This document shows positions 17,507 to 28,283 of a stretch of 44,455 bases of DNA, piece after piece. How positions within the stretch are numbered: the stretch's first letter is position 1; each line of letters begins with the position of its first letter. Source of the DNA: an uncultured beta proteobacterium (GTDB taxonomy: Bacteria > Pseudomonadota > Gammaproteobacteria > Burkholderiales > Nitrosomonadaceae); the NCBI GenBank assembly GCA_900696615.1, contig CAADGS010000156.1, positions 1 to 44,455 on the forward strand, in the 5' to 3' direction. Under the pieces are notes generated by a model. The model had not been told where the DNA came from. It saw only the letters and a program-made list of their open reading frames with translations, and did not search any database. A program made the position numbers and the translations under genes.

Positions 17507-18922
17507 TTATTTGGAAACACGATAAACGGTAACGGATTGCTCACCCGGTTTGTCCAGTTTGGCGGTATTTCCATCAGTATTGATTGAAAAGCCTATGCTA
17601 CCGTCTACATCAGAAAAACCGGCGCATCCATTCGTGTTGTAGGTGTAGCTTGACAGGTTCAATTTTCCAGCGTTTTTGTCATAGTTATAAGATGCAAATT
17701 CAATACCTGGCTTGCTGCATTTTGCCTGATCTTCGCGTTGTGTCGCACCATTTGGATCGACCATCATGAATTTACCGTTTGGAAAGAAAACCAGTGTTTG
17801 TGTATTAATAGCATCGCTATCGTACGCCCATGCGCCGATGATACCATTGGCATCATTGTCGATTTTTGAATAGCGCGCCTCTTTGACTTCTTTCTCGGCA
17901 ACTTCATTTTCATCGCTTAATTGAATCGGTTTGGCGATATGGAATAATTCGCCAAATACACTAGTTTTCTCGCGTTCTCTTTGTACGGTGACAATATCGG
18001 AATTGATCAATTCAAAGCCATCCGTACGCACCCGCCGGGTCGGTCCTGGATTTGAGAGACCAGCTTTCAAATTGGTATCTACATCAGGTGTTCCTACCAG
18101 CTTAAATCCACGATTGTCAAAATCAACTGCGTTGGCGACACCGTATTCAACACCTGCTTGAAAGACAGTCTTTCCTCCGCATACGCGATTTTCATCACAG
18201 GAATCGTCCGGTCTTGCTTCACCATGCAAATATTCGCCGCTGCTATCTGCAGCTACTCTTAGTACGCTGGCTGTTTGATTAGTATAATTGACCCAGATCT
18301 GTGCGCTAAGCAATGCGACGCCCTGAGAAAGAAAATGTGTACGGGCTTCTTCCGGTGTCCTGATGTTTCCTTCAATGCCACTAGTTTCCATGATAGTTTT
18401 CAGGTTTGCTGATTCGGCAAATGTTTCTGGGTTACTGTCTAAGTTGATCGACCCCTTGATGGCAGCGGCTGTTTCGCTGGAAATGGAAATACCGTTAGTT
18501 GGATCGCTGTCAGAATCCAAAGATTGCAGCAGAACGAGTAAATTCTGCAACTTATTGTCGCTCTCCCCGGCCAATTCAATTGGCGTCACAATTTGTGAAC
18601 CCTGGATATTGCCGAGTGTCAAATTTCCCAGTTTAAATTCGATCTTGTCGCCATAATTGAAATTAAATTGACCTTGTTCATTGGTTACTCCGGTTTTTCC
18701 GGAAGAGGCTGCATAGGAAACCCCGGAAACAGGAGAGTCAACAAGAATGCCGGTTGCGGAACCAGTTGGTAGATTTTTTTTTGTTGTAACTGCTGAGGAA
18801 GAGGATGATGAGCTGCCAATATTTTTCTCGCCGCCGCTGTCGCATGCGGGTAAACTTATAATGAATGCGGCAGATAACAGATGTATCCATGAATTTTTTC
18901 TAAGCTGAGGTATGAATTTCAT
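17507..18922 (-). CDS. Large secreted lipoprotein of unknown function
   Basis: The 471-residue protein has a type II signal peptide with lipobox LPAC (lipidated C27), followed by a run of seven serines (37-43) as a flexible linker. Residues 55-110 look like a small beta-sandwich repeat (GILVDSPVSGVSYAASSG, TNEQGQFNFNYGDKIEFKLG) seen in many surface proteins. The rest, about 110-470, is predicted soluble. It contains CDENRVC and a C-terminal beta-rich part (GIIGAWAYDSDAINTQTLVFFPNGKF written here only in part as a lipocalin-like stretch). No enzyme motif is seen. It is divergent from the Rieske oxygenase gene. Surface attachment is likely; the role is unknown. Confidence 0.72.
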   Translation of the reverse strand: MKFIPQLRKNSWIHLLSAAFIISLPACDSGGEKNIGSSSSSSSAVTTKKNLPTGSATGILVDSPVSGVSYAASSGKTGVTNEQGQFNFNYGDKIEFKLGNLTLGNIQGSQIVTPIELAGESDNKLQNLLVLLQSLDSDSDPTNGISISSETAAAIKGSINLDSNPETFAESANLKTIMETSGIEGNIRTPEEARTHFLSQGVALLSAQIWVNYTNQTASVLRVAADSSGEYLHGEARPDDSCDENRVCGGKTVFQAGVEYGVANAVDFDNRGFKLVGTPDVDTNLKAGLSNPGPTRRVRTDGFELINSDIVTVQREREKTSVFGELFHIAKPIQLSDENEVAEKEVKEARYSKIDNDANGIIGAWAYDSDAINTQTLVFFPNGKFMMVDPNGATQREDQAKCSKPGIEFASYNYDKNAGKLNLSSYTYNTNGCAGFSDVDGSIGFSINTDGNTAKLDKPGEQSVTVYRVSK

Positions 18923-19131
18923 TAAGATGCTCTCTTTCGATTAAGTTAAGTAATTCAATTTGTTAAAGTTATAGTAATGTTCTTGTGTATGTCACCAGGT
19001 ATTCATATTTTACTACCAAGATTGTTATTATAGCTAAGCAATCAATTTTTCATTTTTTTCATACCGATTTTAAGGTTTTGTCTTTTTATATATTTTTTCC
19101 ACTATTTTTCTGGGAGGTATAAGGTATTGAT

Positions 19132-20244
19132 ATGTCAAACATGGCTGAGATCTCAAAACTGACAGAGATGTCAGTGCAACTCCCCGTTGACTGGTACCTG
19201 GATCCAAAAATTCTTGAGATTGAAAAACGTATCCTGTTCGAACAAGGACCAGGTTATGTGGGTCACGAGGCCATGGTACCAAATATTGGGGATTATTATG
19301 TACCGGAATCTATGAATAATGCCAAAGTTTTGGTGCATAACAAACAAGGCGTTGAATTGCTTTCCAATGTTTGTCGTCACAGGCAAGCCCTGTTATTGCA
19401 GGGCAGAAGTAATATCAAAAGCATCGTTTGTCCGATTCATCGCTGGACTTATGCGCTCGATGGCAAATTACTGGGTGCGCCCCACTTTGATCAAAATCCT
19501 TGCTTAAATCTTGACAAGACTTTAATGCAAAATTGGAATGGTTTGCTTTTTGCTGGCAAGCGCAAGGTTTCCCAGGATTTGTCAAATTTGAGTATGAAGA
19601 TACAAAGAGATTTGGATTTTTCTGGCTACTTGCTGGATCGTATACAAATTGACCACTATGAGTGTAACTGGAAGACATTTATTGAAGTTTATTTGGAAGA
19701 CTATCACGTCGATCCGTTTCACCCGGGTTTAGGGAAATTTGTTGATACAAACAAACTTGATTGGGAGTTTGGCGATTGGTACAGCGCACAGACGGTAGCA
19801 ATTAATAATACGCGCTTGCAAAAATCGGGAAGCGTTGTATATGCCAAGTGGCACGAGCAAGTACTGCAACAAACGCAAGGTGCAATGCCGCCGCACGGTG
19901 CGATTTGGCTATTGTATTTTCCAAATATCATGCTGGAATGGTATCCCTATACGCTGGTTATCAGCACGATAATACCGACCGGTGTCGAAAATTGTACCAA
20001 TATCATTGAATTTTATTACCCGGAAGACATTGCATTGTTTGAGCGTGATTTTGTAGCGGCAGAGCAGGCTGCTTATAAAGAAACTGCACGCGAAGATGAG
20101 GAAATTTGTCGATTAATGACCGCTGGTCGCCGGGCTTTGTATACCCAGGGTATCAGTGAAACAGGACCCTATCAGATGCCTTTGGAAGCTGGAATGGAAC
20201 ATTTTCACCGATTCCTGCGGCGGGAAATTTCTCCTTTTCTCTGA
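19132..20244 (+). CDS. Rieske-type ring-hydroxylating oxygenase alpha subunit
   Basis: The 370-residue protein has an N-terminal Rieske [2Fe-2S] site, C81-x-H83 and C100-x2-H103. It also has the catalytic mononuclear iron motif EDYHVDPFH with H192 and H197. This is the layout of aromatic-ring hydroxylase alpha subunits and related oxygenases. No beta subunit, ferredoxin or reductase gene is near, so electrons must come from elsewhere. The substrate cannot be read from the sequence. It is followed after 38 bp by a DMT-family transporter gene on the same strand, so a joint role in handling a metabolite is possible. The start is supported by AAGG 7 bp upstream, with a GGGAGG further out. Confidence 0.85.
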   Translation: MSNMAEISKLTEMSVQLPVDWYLDPKILEIEKRILFEQGPGYVGHEAMVPNIGDYYVPESMNNAKVLVHNKQGVELLSNVCRHRQALLLQGRSNIKSIVCPIHRWTYALDGKLLGAPHFDQNPCLNLDKTLMQNWNGLLFAGKRKVSQDLSNLSMKIQRDLDFSGYLLDRIQIDHYECNWKTFIEVYLEDYHVDPFHPGLGKFVDTNKLDWEFGDWYSAQTVAINNTRLQKSGSVVYAKWHEQVLQQTQGAMPPHGAIWLLYFPNIMLEWYPYTLVISTIIPTGVENCTNIIEFYYPEDIALFERDFVAAEQAAYKETAREDEEICRLMTAGRRALYTQGISETGPYQMPLEAGMEHFHRFLRREISPFL

Positions 20245-20282
20245 ATGTCAGGTAGAAACTAAATTAGAGAGGAACACAGACC

Positions 20283-21149
20283 GTGCGTTCGATGTGGATG
20301 CTGGTGGCAGCTTTTTTGTTTGCGAGCATGGGGGTGCTTGTCAAACTTGGCGCTGCACATTTTTCAAGCACTGAATTGGTATTTTATCGCTCCCTGTTTG
20401 GTGTTTGGATAACTTATATGATTCTCCGCTACTACCGTTTATCGGTGCGTACAGTGCATTGGCGCATGCATTGTTGGCGCGGGATTACCGGTTTAATCAG
20501 TCTGCTGATGTTTTTCTATTGCCTGACGCAATTGCCCTTGGCGACGGCTATTTCGCTGAATTATACTTGGCCGCTTTTTGTAACATTGTTTTCTACGTTA
20601 ATTCTCAAAGAACATATACATTGGCCGCTAATTTTCGCCATTGCGTTAGGATTTTCCGGCGTTCTTCTTCTGTTGCGGCCGGCCTTGCCGGAAGACCATT
20701 GGATCGCAAGCACTATGGGTGTCGCGTCTGGGTTTTTTGCAGCAATGGCCTACATAAATGTTAAGCAATTGGGCAATTTGGGCGAATCGGAATGGCACGT
20801 GGTTTTTTATTTTACTTTGATTAGCACTCTGATTACCGGTGTGTTGTTGCTGTTTACAACTTTCAGTCCAATTACCTGGCAGGGTTTCTTATTGCTGATG
20901 AGTATTGGTATGACCGCAACATTGGCGCAGTTGGCCATGACGCGCGCTTATCATCAAGGTGTCACATTAGTGGTAACGGCGCTAGGCTACACGACAATAT
21001 TGTTTTCAAGTCTTTGGGGCATTGTGTTGTGGAATGAGGTATTATCACCTCTTGCATGGTTGGGTGTAGGTCTGATTATTCTAGGCGGGTCAGTGAGTGG
21101 TGTGTTAAGTTTTAAACTGATTTCAACCACTACGACTACGCAAAAATAA
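20283..21149 (+). CDS. EamA/DMT-superfamily transporter
   Basis: The 288-residue protein has about ten transmembrane segments in two EamA repeats (FASMGVLVKLGA and STELVFYRSLFG in the first; GMTATLAQLAMTRAYHQG and VLSPLAWLGVGLIILGG in the second). The GTG at 20283 is favoured over the ATG nine bases later because GAGAGGA lies at the right distance. Such proteins export or import amino acids, nucleobases or other small metabolites; the substrate is unknown. It lies just behind the Rieske oxygenase and is probably cotranscribed with it. Confidence 0.85.
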   Translation: MRSMWMLVAAFLFASMGVLVKLGAAHFSSTELVFYRSLFGVWITYMILRYYRLSVRTVHWRMHCWRGITGLISLLMFFYCLTQLPLATAISLNYTWPLFVTLFSTLILKEHIHWPLIFAIALGFSGVLLLLRPALPEDHWIASTMGVASGFFAAMAYINVKQLGNLGESEWHVVFYFTLISTLITGVLLLFTTFSPITWQGFLLLMSIGMTATLAQLAMTRAYHQGVTLVVTALGYTTILFSSLWGIVLWNEVLSPLAWLGVGLIILGGSVSGVLSFKLISTTTTTQK

Positions 21150-21231
21150 TCTGGTAGATTATCTTTCAGTAAAATTTGTATGTTTGAGCTAAGTTGCCTA
21201 GGATAAATTTATTATCATTCGAGGTGAAACC

Positions 21232-21588
21232 ATGATTACTATTCAGAAAAAAAATAACTTAATTATCGTTGCAGTCATTGGTGAATTTACATTAACCGAC
21301 TATAAAGAATTTGAGCAGCAAGTGCTCAATCAACAACACTTTGACGGTAAAGCGAATCTATTATTTGATTGGCGCGACATGCTTGATTACACGCTTGATG
21401 TTGCATGGGAGGAGATAAAGTTTATACGTCAGCACGGCAATGAATTTGATCGTGTTGCCGTTGTGACCGATGATGAGTGGCAAACCTGGGGTACTTGGGT
21501 ATTTGATCTCTTTGCCAATGCAAACGTCGTTGTTTTCGGTGATTATGACGAAGCCGAAGCATGGGCTTCCGGGACCGAAACTACTTAA
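21232..21588 (+). CDS. SpoIIAA-like (STAS-fold) protein
   Basis: The 118-residue cytoplasmic protein resembles the SpoIIAA-like family: VAVIGEFTLTDYKEFEQQV, NLLFDWRDMLDYTLDVAWEE (split here across the fold), FDRVAVVTDDEW and a closing DYDEAEAWA. These small alpha/beta proteins are widespread in proteobacteria without a settled role, perhaps lipid or ligand binding. It has GAGGTGAA just before the ATG. It is 82 bp after the transporter gene and 74 bp before the next cluster. Confidence 0.75.
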   Translation: MITIQKKNNLIIVAVIGEFTLTDYKEFEQQVLNQQHFDGKANLLFDWRDMLDYTLDVAWEEIKFIRQHGNEFDRVAVVTDDEWQTWGTWVFDLFANANVVVFGDYDEAEAWASGTETT

Positions 21589-21662
21589 GGATTTATCCGC
21601 CGGTACTTTGTTTTACCGGTTGATGTCATTTCAACAATTCTTTAAAACGCATCAGTAAATTT

Positions 21663-22142
21663 ATGGATGAATTTGTACTGGCCAGAGTGGTACATGTGCT
21701 GGGAGTAATCCTCTGGATCGGCGGCGTAGCGATGGTGACCATGGTGCTTCTTCCTCTCTTGGCGAGGATGCCTTCAGCGGCAGAAGCACTGGTTTTTTTT
21801 GGTCAATTCAGGCGGCGGTTTGCTGCACAAGCAAGATTTTCGACGTTATTGGTAGGTATATCAGGATTTTACATGGTGTACATACTGGATGCCTGGCATC
21901 GCTTTGTGCAATGGCAATATTGGTGGATGCATGCCATGGTCCTAATTTGGCTACTATTTACCATCATGCTGTTTATCATGGAACCCCGTAGCAGAAATCG
22001 GCAAGTTACAGAAACTTCCCAGCAGGAAATTTCTTCGGAAGTGTTTATCGCAATTCAACGAAAACACCGGCTATTATTGATATTAAGCTTAATTACGATT
22101 GCCGGTGCCGTAGCAGGCAGTCACGGTTGGATATTCACATAG
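21663..22142 (+). CDS. CopD-like four-helix membrane protein
   Basis: The 159-residue integral membrane protein has about four hydrophobic helices. The first contains ARVVHVLGVILWIGGVAMV with a His typical of CopD-type and related small haem- or copper-linked membrane proteins. A basic loop FRRRFAAQARF and a Trp-rich third region follow. The name CopD-like reflects resemblance only; copper transport is not shown. The ATG lacks a clear ribosome binding site. It heads a tight cluster with the SirB2-like and acetyltransferase genes, 10 and 16 bp apart. Confidence 0.6.
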   Translation: MDEFVLARVVHVLGVILWIGGVAMVTMVLLPLLARMPSAAEALVFFGQFRRRFAAQARFSTLLVGISGFYMVYILDAWHRFVQWQYWWMHAMVLIWLLFTIMLFIMEPRSRNRQVTETSQQEISSEVFIAIQRKHRLLLILSLITIAGAVAGSHGWIFT

Positions 22143-22152
22143 AGGCATATAT

Positions 22153-22536
22153 ATGAGTTACGCGCTGTTAAAAATGATTCATGTCGGTAGCGTGATTGTG
22201 AGTTATATGCTGTTCTTTTTACGTGGCATCTGGTACATGCAAAAATCAGAAAATTTGCATCAGAGATGGGTGAAAATTCTGCCACATGTTGTGGATACCA
22301 TTCTACTGGTTAGCGCAATCACGCTTGCATTCATTATTCAGCAGGATCCGTTGACGCATTCATGGCTCACTGCCAAGATAACCGGTTTGTTGATATATAT
22401 TGGCCTTGGCATGATAGCTCTGCGATTTGGAAAAACCCGGCGTATTAAAATTATCGCCTGGTTTGCGGCACAATGTGTATTTATTTATATCGTTTTGGTT
22501 GCTTTAACTAAAAATCCGACATTGGGCATTCTGTAA
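22153..22536 (+). CDS. SirB2-family membrane protein
   Basis: The 127-residue protein has four transmembrane helices and matches SirB2: [19 protein letters not shown] at the start, LPHVVDTILLVSAITLAF and LTAKITGLLIYIGLG after it. The family is common in proteobacteria, and its molecular role is unclear despite its name. GAGG lies just upstream of the ATG. It is 10 bp from the preceding gene, so the two are likely cotranscribed. Confidence 0.82.
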   Translation: MSYALLKMIHVGSVIVSYMLFFLRGIWYMQKSENLHQRWVKILPHVVDTILLVSAITLAFIIQQDPLTHSWLTAKITGLLIYIGLGMIALRFGKTRRIKIIAWFAAQCVFIYIVLVALTKNPTLGIL

Positions 22537-22552
22537 TCTATCGCGTAGAGGC

Positions 22553-23083
22553 ATGAGCAAGGTTATGAATTTATCATGCGTCGGTTTCAAAAAAGCGGTT
22601 TATGGTCAAGCACAAGCTATTGCTGATTTGGTTAATCTCACCTATCGAGGTAACAGCGGGTGGACCACAGAGACGCAAATTATCGGTGGTGACAGAACCG
22701 GTCGCAATGAAATACAAACGGCGTTCATGAATCCCGATGCGTATTTCTTTATCACTTCCCAAGCGCAGTTATTGACGTCTTGCATCTACGTTGCAAAGAA
22801 GCAGGAATATGCATACATCGGGTTTTTTTCAGTCCACCCAAGCTTTCAAGGCAAAGGGCTTGGAAAGTATGTGTTGGCGCAAACCGAAATTTTCGCGATG
22901 GAAACTATGCATGTACGTAAATTTATGATGTTTGTAGTTTCCCAACGGCAAGAACTCATAGCATTTTATGAACGTAGAGGTTATGTGCGTACTGGCCGGA
23001 TTGAAACCTACCCAGTACAGATGAATATCGGGGTACCGAAAATCTCTGGATTAACGATCGAATATCTCGAGAAAATTGCTTAA
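22553..23083 (+). CDS. GNAT-family N-acetyltransferase
   Basis: The 176-residue protein has the GNAT core: a beta-strand YIGFFSVHPSFQGKGLGKYVLAQTE with the acetyl-CoA-binding Q-x-K-G-x-G loop, then FMMFVVSQRQELIAFYERRGYVRTGR, the usual C-terminal motif. The acceptor is unknown. The start is uncertain: the ATG at 22553 is only one base past a GAGG, so the ATG at 22565 is also possible. It ends the three-gene cluster begun at 21663. Confidence 0.82.
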   Translation: MSKVMNLSCVGFKKAVYGQAQAIADLVNLTYRGNSGWTTETQIIGGDRTGRNEIQTAFMNPDAYFFITSQAQLLTSCIYVAKKQEYAYIGFFSVHPSFQGKGLGKYVLAQTEIFAMETMHVRKFMMFVVSQRQELIAFYERRGYVRTGRIETYPVQMNIGVPKISGLTIEYLEKIA

Positions 23084-23293
23084 TTGAGAAAATTTCACTT
23101 CAATTTTATTAATAACGATTTATTTTATTGCTTTTAACCAATTTCTCATTTTCTGTACGCGATTCCTATTTCAAATCAGCTTATATTTCATTTAGTAAGT
23201 GTTTCCACTTATATTTTATTAGTTTTTATCGTGATATTTTGCTTGTCGTATTGAACACAATGTGGTTGAAATTTTTTATAAAGGAGGGAAGTT

Positions 23294-23545
23294 ATGCTTG
23301 AAAAAATATTGTTGATTATTGCACTAAGTATGAGCGTATCCTGTTTCGCTGAATCCGGGAGCAATAAATCCAGACCTTTACTCGAACCCAATCAGCAAAC
23401 CCATTCATCATCCAGTCCCAGTCAGCAGAAGCAACAACCGAATTCGGATTCATCCACTAAAAATAAGGATTCTCAAGCTACCCAGGAACACAACACCGGA
23501 CCAAAACCATCAATGATTGATTACTGTAGAAATAACCCTTGCTGA
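23294..23545 (+). CDS. Small secreted Ser/Gln/Pro-rich protein ending in CRNNPC
   Basis: The 83-residue product has a strong ribosome binding site (AAGGAGGG, 23281-23288) and an N-terminal signal peptide ending near CFAES. Cys18 lies after SVS, a poor but possible lipobox. The mature chain is low-complexity and hydrophilic, rich in Ser, Gln, Asn, Pro and Lys, and ends with YCRNNPC, a cysteine pair able to form a disulfide or bind metal. It is 33 bp upstream of the carbonic anhydrase gene and probably shares its transcript. I do not recognise a family. Confidence 0.65.
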   Translation: MLEKILLIIALSMSVSCFAESGSNKSRPLLEPNQQTHSSSSPSQQKQQPNSDSSTKNKDSQATQEHNTGPKPSMIDYCRNNPC

Positions 23546-23578
23546 TTAAATTATTATCTGTAATCGGAGTTACTCATT

Positions 23579-24373
23579 ATGCAAACTAGAAAAGTAAGAA
23601 ATTTGGCTTCTGTAATTTTGATCAGTTACGCGACGATTGCTTTTTCCGCCCAACCCCATTGGGACCATGGTGAGCAATCAACCTGGTGGGCAATTGAAGA
23701 CACTTCTCAAGAGATACCACTGCGCTATCCCTTTGCTGAATGTGGTGTAGGCAAGCATCAATCTCCCATTGATCTGGCTGCAGCGCAATTAAATAATGCG
23801 AAAAGTCTAAATAACTTAGCTATTTCCTATCCGGCTGACACGTCTGCTTTTTTTAATAGCGGTCACGGCATTCAAGTCAATACTTCTGTCGGTTATACCG
23901 GTGCATTGAAAATTGGCGAAGAATCTTTTCCATTGATCCAATACCATTTTCATGAACCGAGTGAGCATGTAGTGGGAAATAAGCAGTTTCCAGCCGAGCT
24001 GCATTTTGTCCATATCAACGATGATGGAAGGATCATTGTGCTCGCTGCCGCTATGGATGTGGGAGAAGCCAATGCAACGTTCCAAACTATTTTGGACAAC
24101 ATGCCTGCTCAAGAAGGGGCGCAGAATGCTGACAGTGGCATACAGATTGATCCGGCTTCATTACTACCCGAACTTGATTTTCAAAATTTAGATTTTTATA
24201 CCTTTGCAGGTTCTTTAACTACTCCGCCGTGTAGCGAGGGCGTACAGTGGTATCTGCTGCCAGAGACCATTACGATCTCCGCTTCACAACTTGAGCAGCT
24301 TAAAGGTTTTTACTCAAATAATTCGAGATTGCCTCAACAAATTAACGGTCGGGCAATTTTATCGACGCAATGA
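23579..24373 (+). CDS. Periplasmic alpha-carbonic anhydrase
   Basis: The 264-residue protein has a signal peptide ending near FSAQ and the alpha-class fold signatures. Zinc ligands are H123 and H125 in QYHFHEPSEH and H142 in AELHFVH. QSPIDL and the substrate-pocket LTTPPCSEGVQWYLL are present, and C55 with the TPPCS cysteine can form the conserved disulfide. It interconverts CO2 and bicarbonate outside the cytoplasm, which suits an autotroph. It lies in a two-gene unit with the small secreted protein and ends in a clear terminator hairpin. Confidence 0.93.
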   Translation: MQTRKVRNLASVILISYATIAFSAQPHWDHGEQSTWWAIEDTSQEIPLRYPFAECGVGKHQSPIDLAAAQLNNAKSLNNLAISYPADTSAFFNSGHGIQVNTSVGYTGALKIGEESFPLIQYHFHEPSEHVVGNKQFPAELHFVHINDDGRIIVLAAAMDVGEANATFQTILDNMPAQEGAQNADSGIQIDPASLLPELDFQNLDFYTFAGSLTTPPCSEGVQWYLLPETITISASQLEQLKGFYSNNSRLPQQINGRAILSTQ

Positions 24374-24393
24374 TTTTCTAAGTAAACATATCA

Positions 24394-24421
24394 CCTTGCC
24401 GCCGTAAGTTGGGCGGCAAGG
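24394..24421 (+). terminator. Hairpin after carbonic anhydrase
   Basis: 10-bp perfect GC-rich stem CCTTGCCGCC (24394-24403) with GGCGGCAAGG (24412-24421), 8-nt loop, 20 bp past the stop. The following bases are only mildly T-rich. Lies between convergent genes. Confidence 0.65.
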
Positions 24422-24511
24422 ATAGATTTCATTAAAAGTTTGCTGCAGATCGTGATCTCGAAAGTTTACCGAATGAGCGAGTCGAGTTGAATCGATGATT
24501 CCAAATAAGCG

Positions 24512-25924
24512 CTAACTAATTCCTGCTAGCCATTGCCGTGCTTCATCAATGGCTCTTTGAACCTGGCATGGAGCGGTTGCGCCCGTATGATTACGGCTCT
24601 CCATCGAACCTTGTAGCGTTAAATGGATGAAAATATCGGATTCAATACTTGACGAAAATTGCTGTAACTCATTTAGTTCTAAGTCATTGAGATCGCAGCC
24701 CTTTTGTTCGGCATACTGTACCGTTTTGGCAACCATTTCATGGGCATCGCGGAAAGGAATGCCTTTCTTAACCAGATAATCCGCCAAATCGGTAGCCGTG
24801 GCATAACCACGTAATGCCGATTGTCGCATGGCATCTTGATTTACCTGTATGCCCGTGAGCATATCGGCGTAAATTCGGAGCGTATCCGTTAAAGTATCAA
24901 CGGTATCAAATAATGGCTCTTTGTCTTCTTGGTTGTCTTTGTTATATGCAAGCGGTTGCGCCTTCATCAATGTCAGCAATGCAACCAGATGGCCGTTAAT
25001 GCGGCCGGTTTTGCCGCGAACCAGTTCGGGAACATCAGGGTTCTTTTTTTGCGGCATGATAGAGGAACCGGTGCAAAATCGGTCGGCCAGTTGAATAAAG
25101 CCGAATAATGGATTCATCCATATAATGAATTCCTCCGACATACGCGATAAATGTGTCATGATTACAGACGCACAGGCACAGAATTCAATGGCAAAATCCC
25201 TATCGGATACTGCATCCAGTGAGTTCTTGCAGACGCCTTCAAAGTTAAGTAATTGAGCGACCAGTTCACGATTAATCGGATAACTGGTGCCTGCAAGTGC
25301 GGCCGCACCTAGAGGAAGTTGGTTTACTCGCTTGCGGCAGTCTATTAATCGCTCGACATCGCGTTTTAACATTTCATAATAAGCCATCAGGTGATGACCA
25401 AAAGATATCGGCTGCGCTACTTGCAAATGGGTAAAACCAGGCATGACTGTGTGAATATGCCGTTGCGCCAAATTCAGCAGAGCTTGTTGCATGGCTTTGA
25501 TCAAGCCGACAATGTCATCAATTGAAGCACGTAAAAATAAGCGAATATCTGTGGCTACCTGGTCATTGCGTGAGCGTCCGGTATGTAATCGCTTACCGGC
25601 GTCGCCGATTATCACGGTTAAACGTTTCTCGATATTTAAATGAACATCCTCGAGTTGCTGCGACCAGGTAAACTGGTGGTTCAGAATTTCATTGCGAATC
25701 TGACTCAATCCTTGTTTTATGGCGGTAAAATCTTCGGTACTGATAATTCCTTGAGTTGCAAGCATTTGGGCGTGTGCAAGCGACCCTTGAATATCATACT
25801 CCGCCAGGCGCTGATCAAAACCGATCGATGCGGTATAGCGTTGTACCAATTCTGAAACAGGCTCGTTGAAGCGTCCCGACCAAGTTTCTTGTTGTTTATT
25901 TTGTTCTAAAGGTGAGTCATCCAT
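24512..25924 (-). CDS. argH: Argininosuccinate lyase
   Basis: The 470-residue cytoplasmic enzyme makes arginine and fumarate from argininosuccinate, the last arginine-synthesis step. The fumarase/aspartase superfamily signature [20 protein letters not shown] is clear. [13 protein letters not shown] and [18 protein letters not shown] hold other active-site residues. The N-terminus ([10 protein letters not shown]) is standard for ArgH after a short extension. It is a single gene on the minus strand with no other arg gene adjacent. Confidence 0.97.
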   Translation of the reverse strand: MDDSPLEQNKQQETWSGRFNEPVSELVQRYTASIGFDQRLAEYDIQGSLAHAQMLATQGIISTEDFTAIKQGLSQIRNEILNHQFTWSQQLEDVHLNIEKRLTVIIGDAGKRLHTGRSRNDQVATDIRLFLRASIDDIVGLIKAMQQALLNLAQRHIHTVMPGFTHLQVAQPISFGHHLMAYYEMLKRDVERLIDCRKRVNQLPLGAAALAGTSYPINRELVAQLLNFEGVCKNSLDAVSDRDFAIEFCACASVIMTHLSRMSEEFIIWMNPLFGFIQLADRFCTGSSIMPQKKNPDVPELVRGKTGRINGHLVALLTLMKAQPLAYNKDNQEDKEPLFDTVDTLTDTLRIYADMLTGIQVNQDAMRQSALRGYATATDLADYLVKKGIPFRDAHEMVAKTVQYAEQKGCDLNDLELNELQQFSSSIESDIFIHLTLQGSMESRNHTGATAPCQVQRAIDEARQWLAGIS

Positions 25925-26195
25925 CTTATTGTTATTTTTTCTTTTTTTGGTTAAAGAGAAGGGGATTATAAACAGAATGACAGACCAAATGTAGGTTGAA
26001 ACGAATTTTTATCATCTGTAACCTCGTTACCGATGATGAGCGGAACTGAGGTCAGTTATATTAAATGTTATATCTAGATTTCAACTGTAAAACAACAATC
26101 AGGCATTTTAATTGCTAGGTTTTACTTTTACTTCGTTAATGTTTAGTGGATAATTCGGCTTTCCTCAGTTATATCATCTACACAAGGAGTTATCT

Positions 26196-26807
26196 ATGGC
26201 GGATCGAAACCAGCAGAATCAAAATGAGCAATCTAGAACCGATAGTTTTTTTTCATTATTTGATACCAAATTTGAATGGCTGGATAAAATTCCAGCACAA
26301 GTACCTACAAAATATATTGCGGTGCTTGTCGGACTGATCGTAGTGATCTTTGCGTGGAAATCCATTGCGGTTGGCAAGGTTGAAGCAAACATGGCCAAAA
26401 AACTTGAGCATGAACGTGTTTTACTTACACAGCAGGCCAGAGAGTATGCCGATCAACAATATGCCAAAGAAGAGGAACGTTTTGGTCAAGTTTTATCATG
26501 GGCAGTGCGTGGCGAGTTAATTCGGAACAACCTCGATCAAATTGATCAGTACCTGAGTGAAATTGTAAAGATGAGAGATACCGAAAGAGTGGTACTGATT
26601 AGTGAAGAGGGGCAGTTGCTGGTCTCAACCGATAAGCGGCTTGAAGAAGCAAAAGCGGCCGAGCTCTATCCCAAAGAAATCTTAAATTTGCAAAAGATAT
26701 CCGTTAAATCCGATGTGGAAGGTAAAAAAATTCTAGTGATACCAGTGATGGGATTGAACAAAAAAATCGCTACAGTTGTGGTCAGTTACAATCAAGCGAA
26801 GTTATAA
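26196..26807 (+). CDS. Membrane-anchored protein of unknown function
   Basis: The 203-residue protein has a good ribosome binding site (AAGGAG). An N-terminal hydrophilic stretch (1-38) precedes one transmembrane helix (about 40-58), a charged alpha-helical, probably coiled-coil segment (62-105), and a C-terminal alpha/beta part. That part contains RVVLISEEGQLLVSTDKRLEE and ILVIPVMG and reads like a single small sensor (Cache-like) domain. No signalling output domain is present, so it would need a partner. I do not recognise a family. The gene is divergent from argH and is followed by a strong terminator. Confidence 0.65.
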   Translation: MADRNQQNQNEQSRTDSFFSLFDTKFEWLDKIPAQVPTKYIAVLVGLIVVIFAWKSIAVGKVEANMAKKLEHERVLLTQQAREYADQQYAKEEERFGQVLSWAVRGELIRNNLDQIDQYLSEIVKMRDTERVVLISEEGQLLVSTDKRLEEAKAAELYPKEILNLQKISVKSDVEGKKILVIPVMGLNKKIATVVVSYNQAKL

Positions 26808-26842
26808 GCAAAGCACTCTGGCAAGTTATTGCTGGTTTATCC

Positions 26843-26872
26843 AAGGCCTTTGAAAAATCAAAGGCCTTTTTT
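26843..26872. terminator. Bidirectional rho-independent terminator
   Basis: Stem AAGGCCTTTGA (26843-26853) with TCAAAGGCCTT (26858-26868), 4-nt loop, and a T-tract to 26872. It ends the plus-strand gene at 26807 and lies just past the end of the convergent murA. Confidence 0.85.
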
Positions 26873-26877
26873 ATTGC

Positions 26878-28140
<1,263 letters not shown>

Positions 28141-28283
28141 TTAGTAAAAGTTTTTAGAGTGCGTGTTTGATTGAATTGCACCGCAGTTCATTGCATCATT
28201 GCATCGTAGCAGATTGAAGAAAATGTTCACGGATGCTAACTATAGCGAACAAAAAATATTGAGTAAATTCATTAGGAGAAAAA

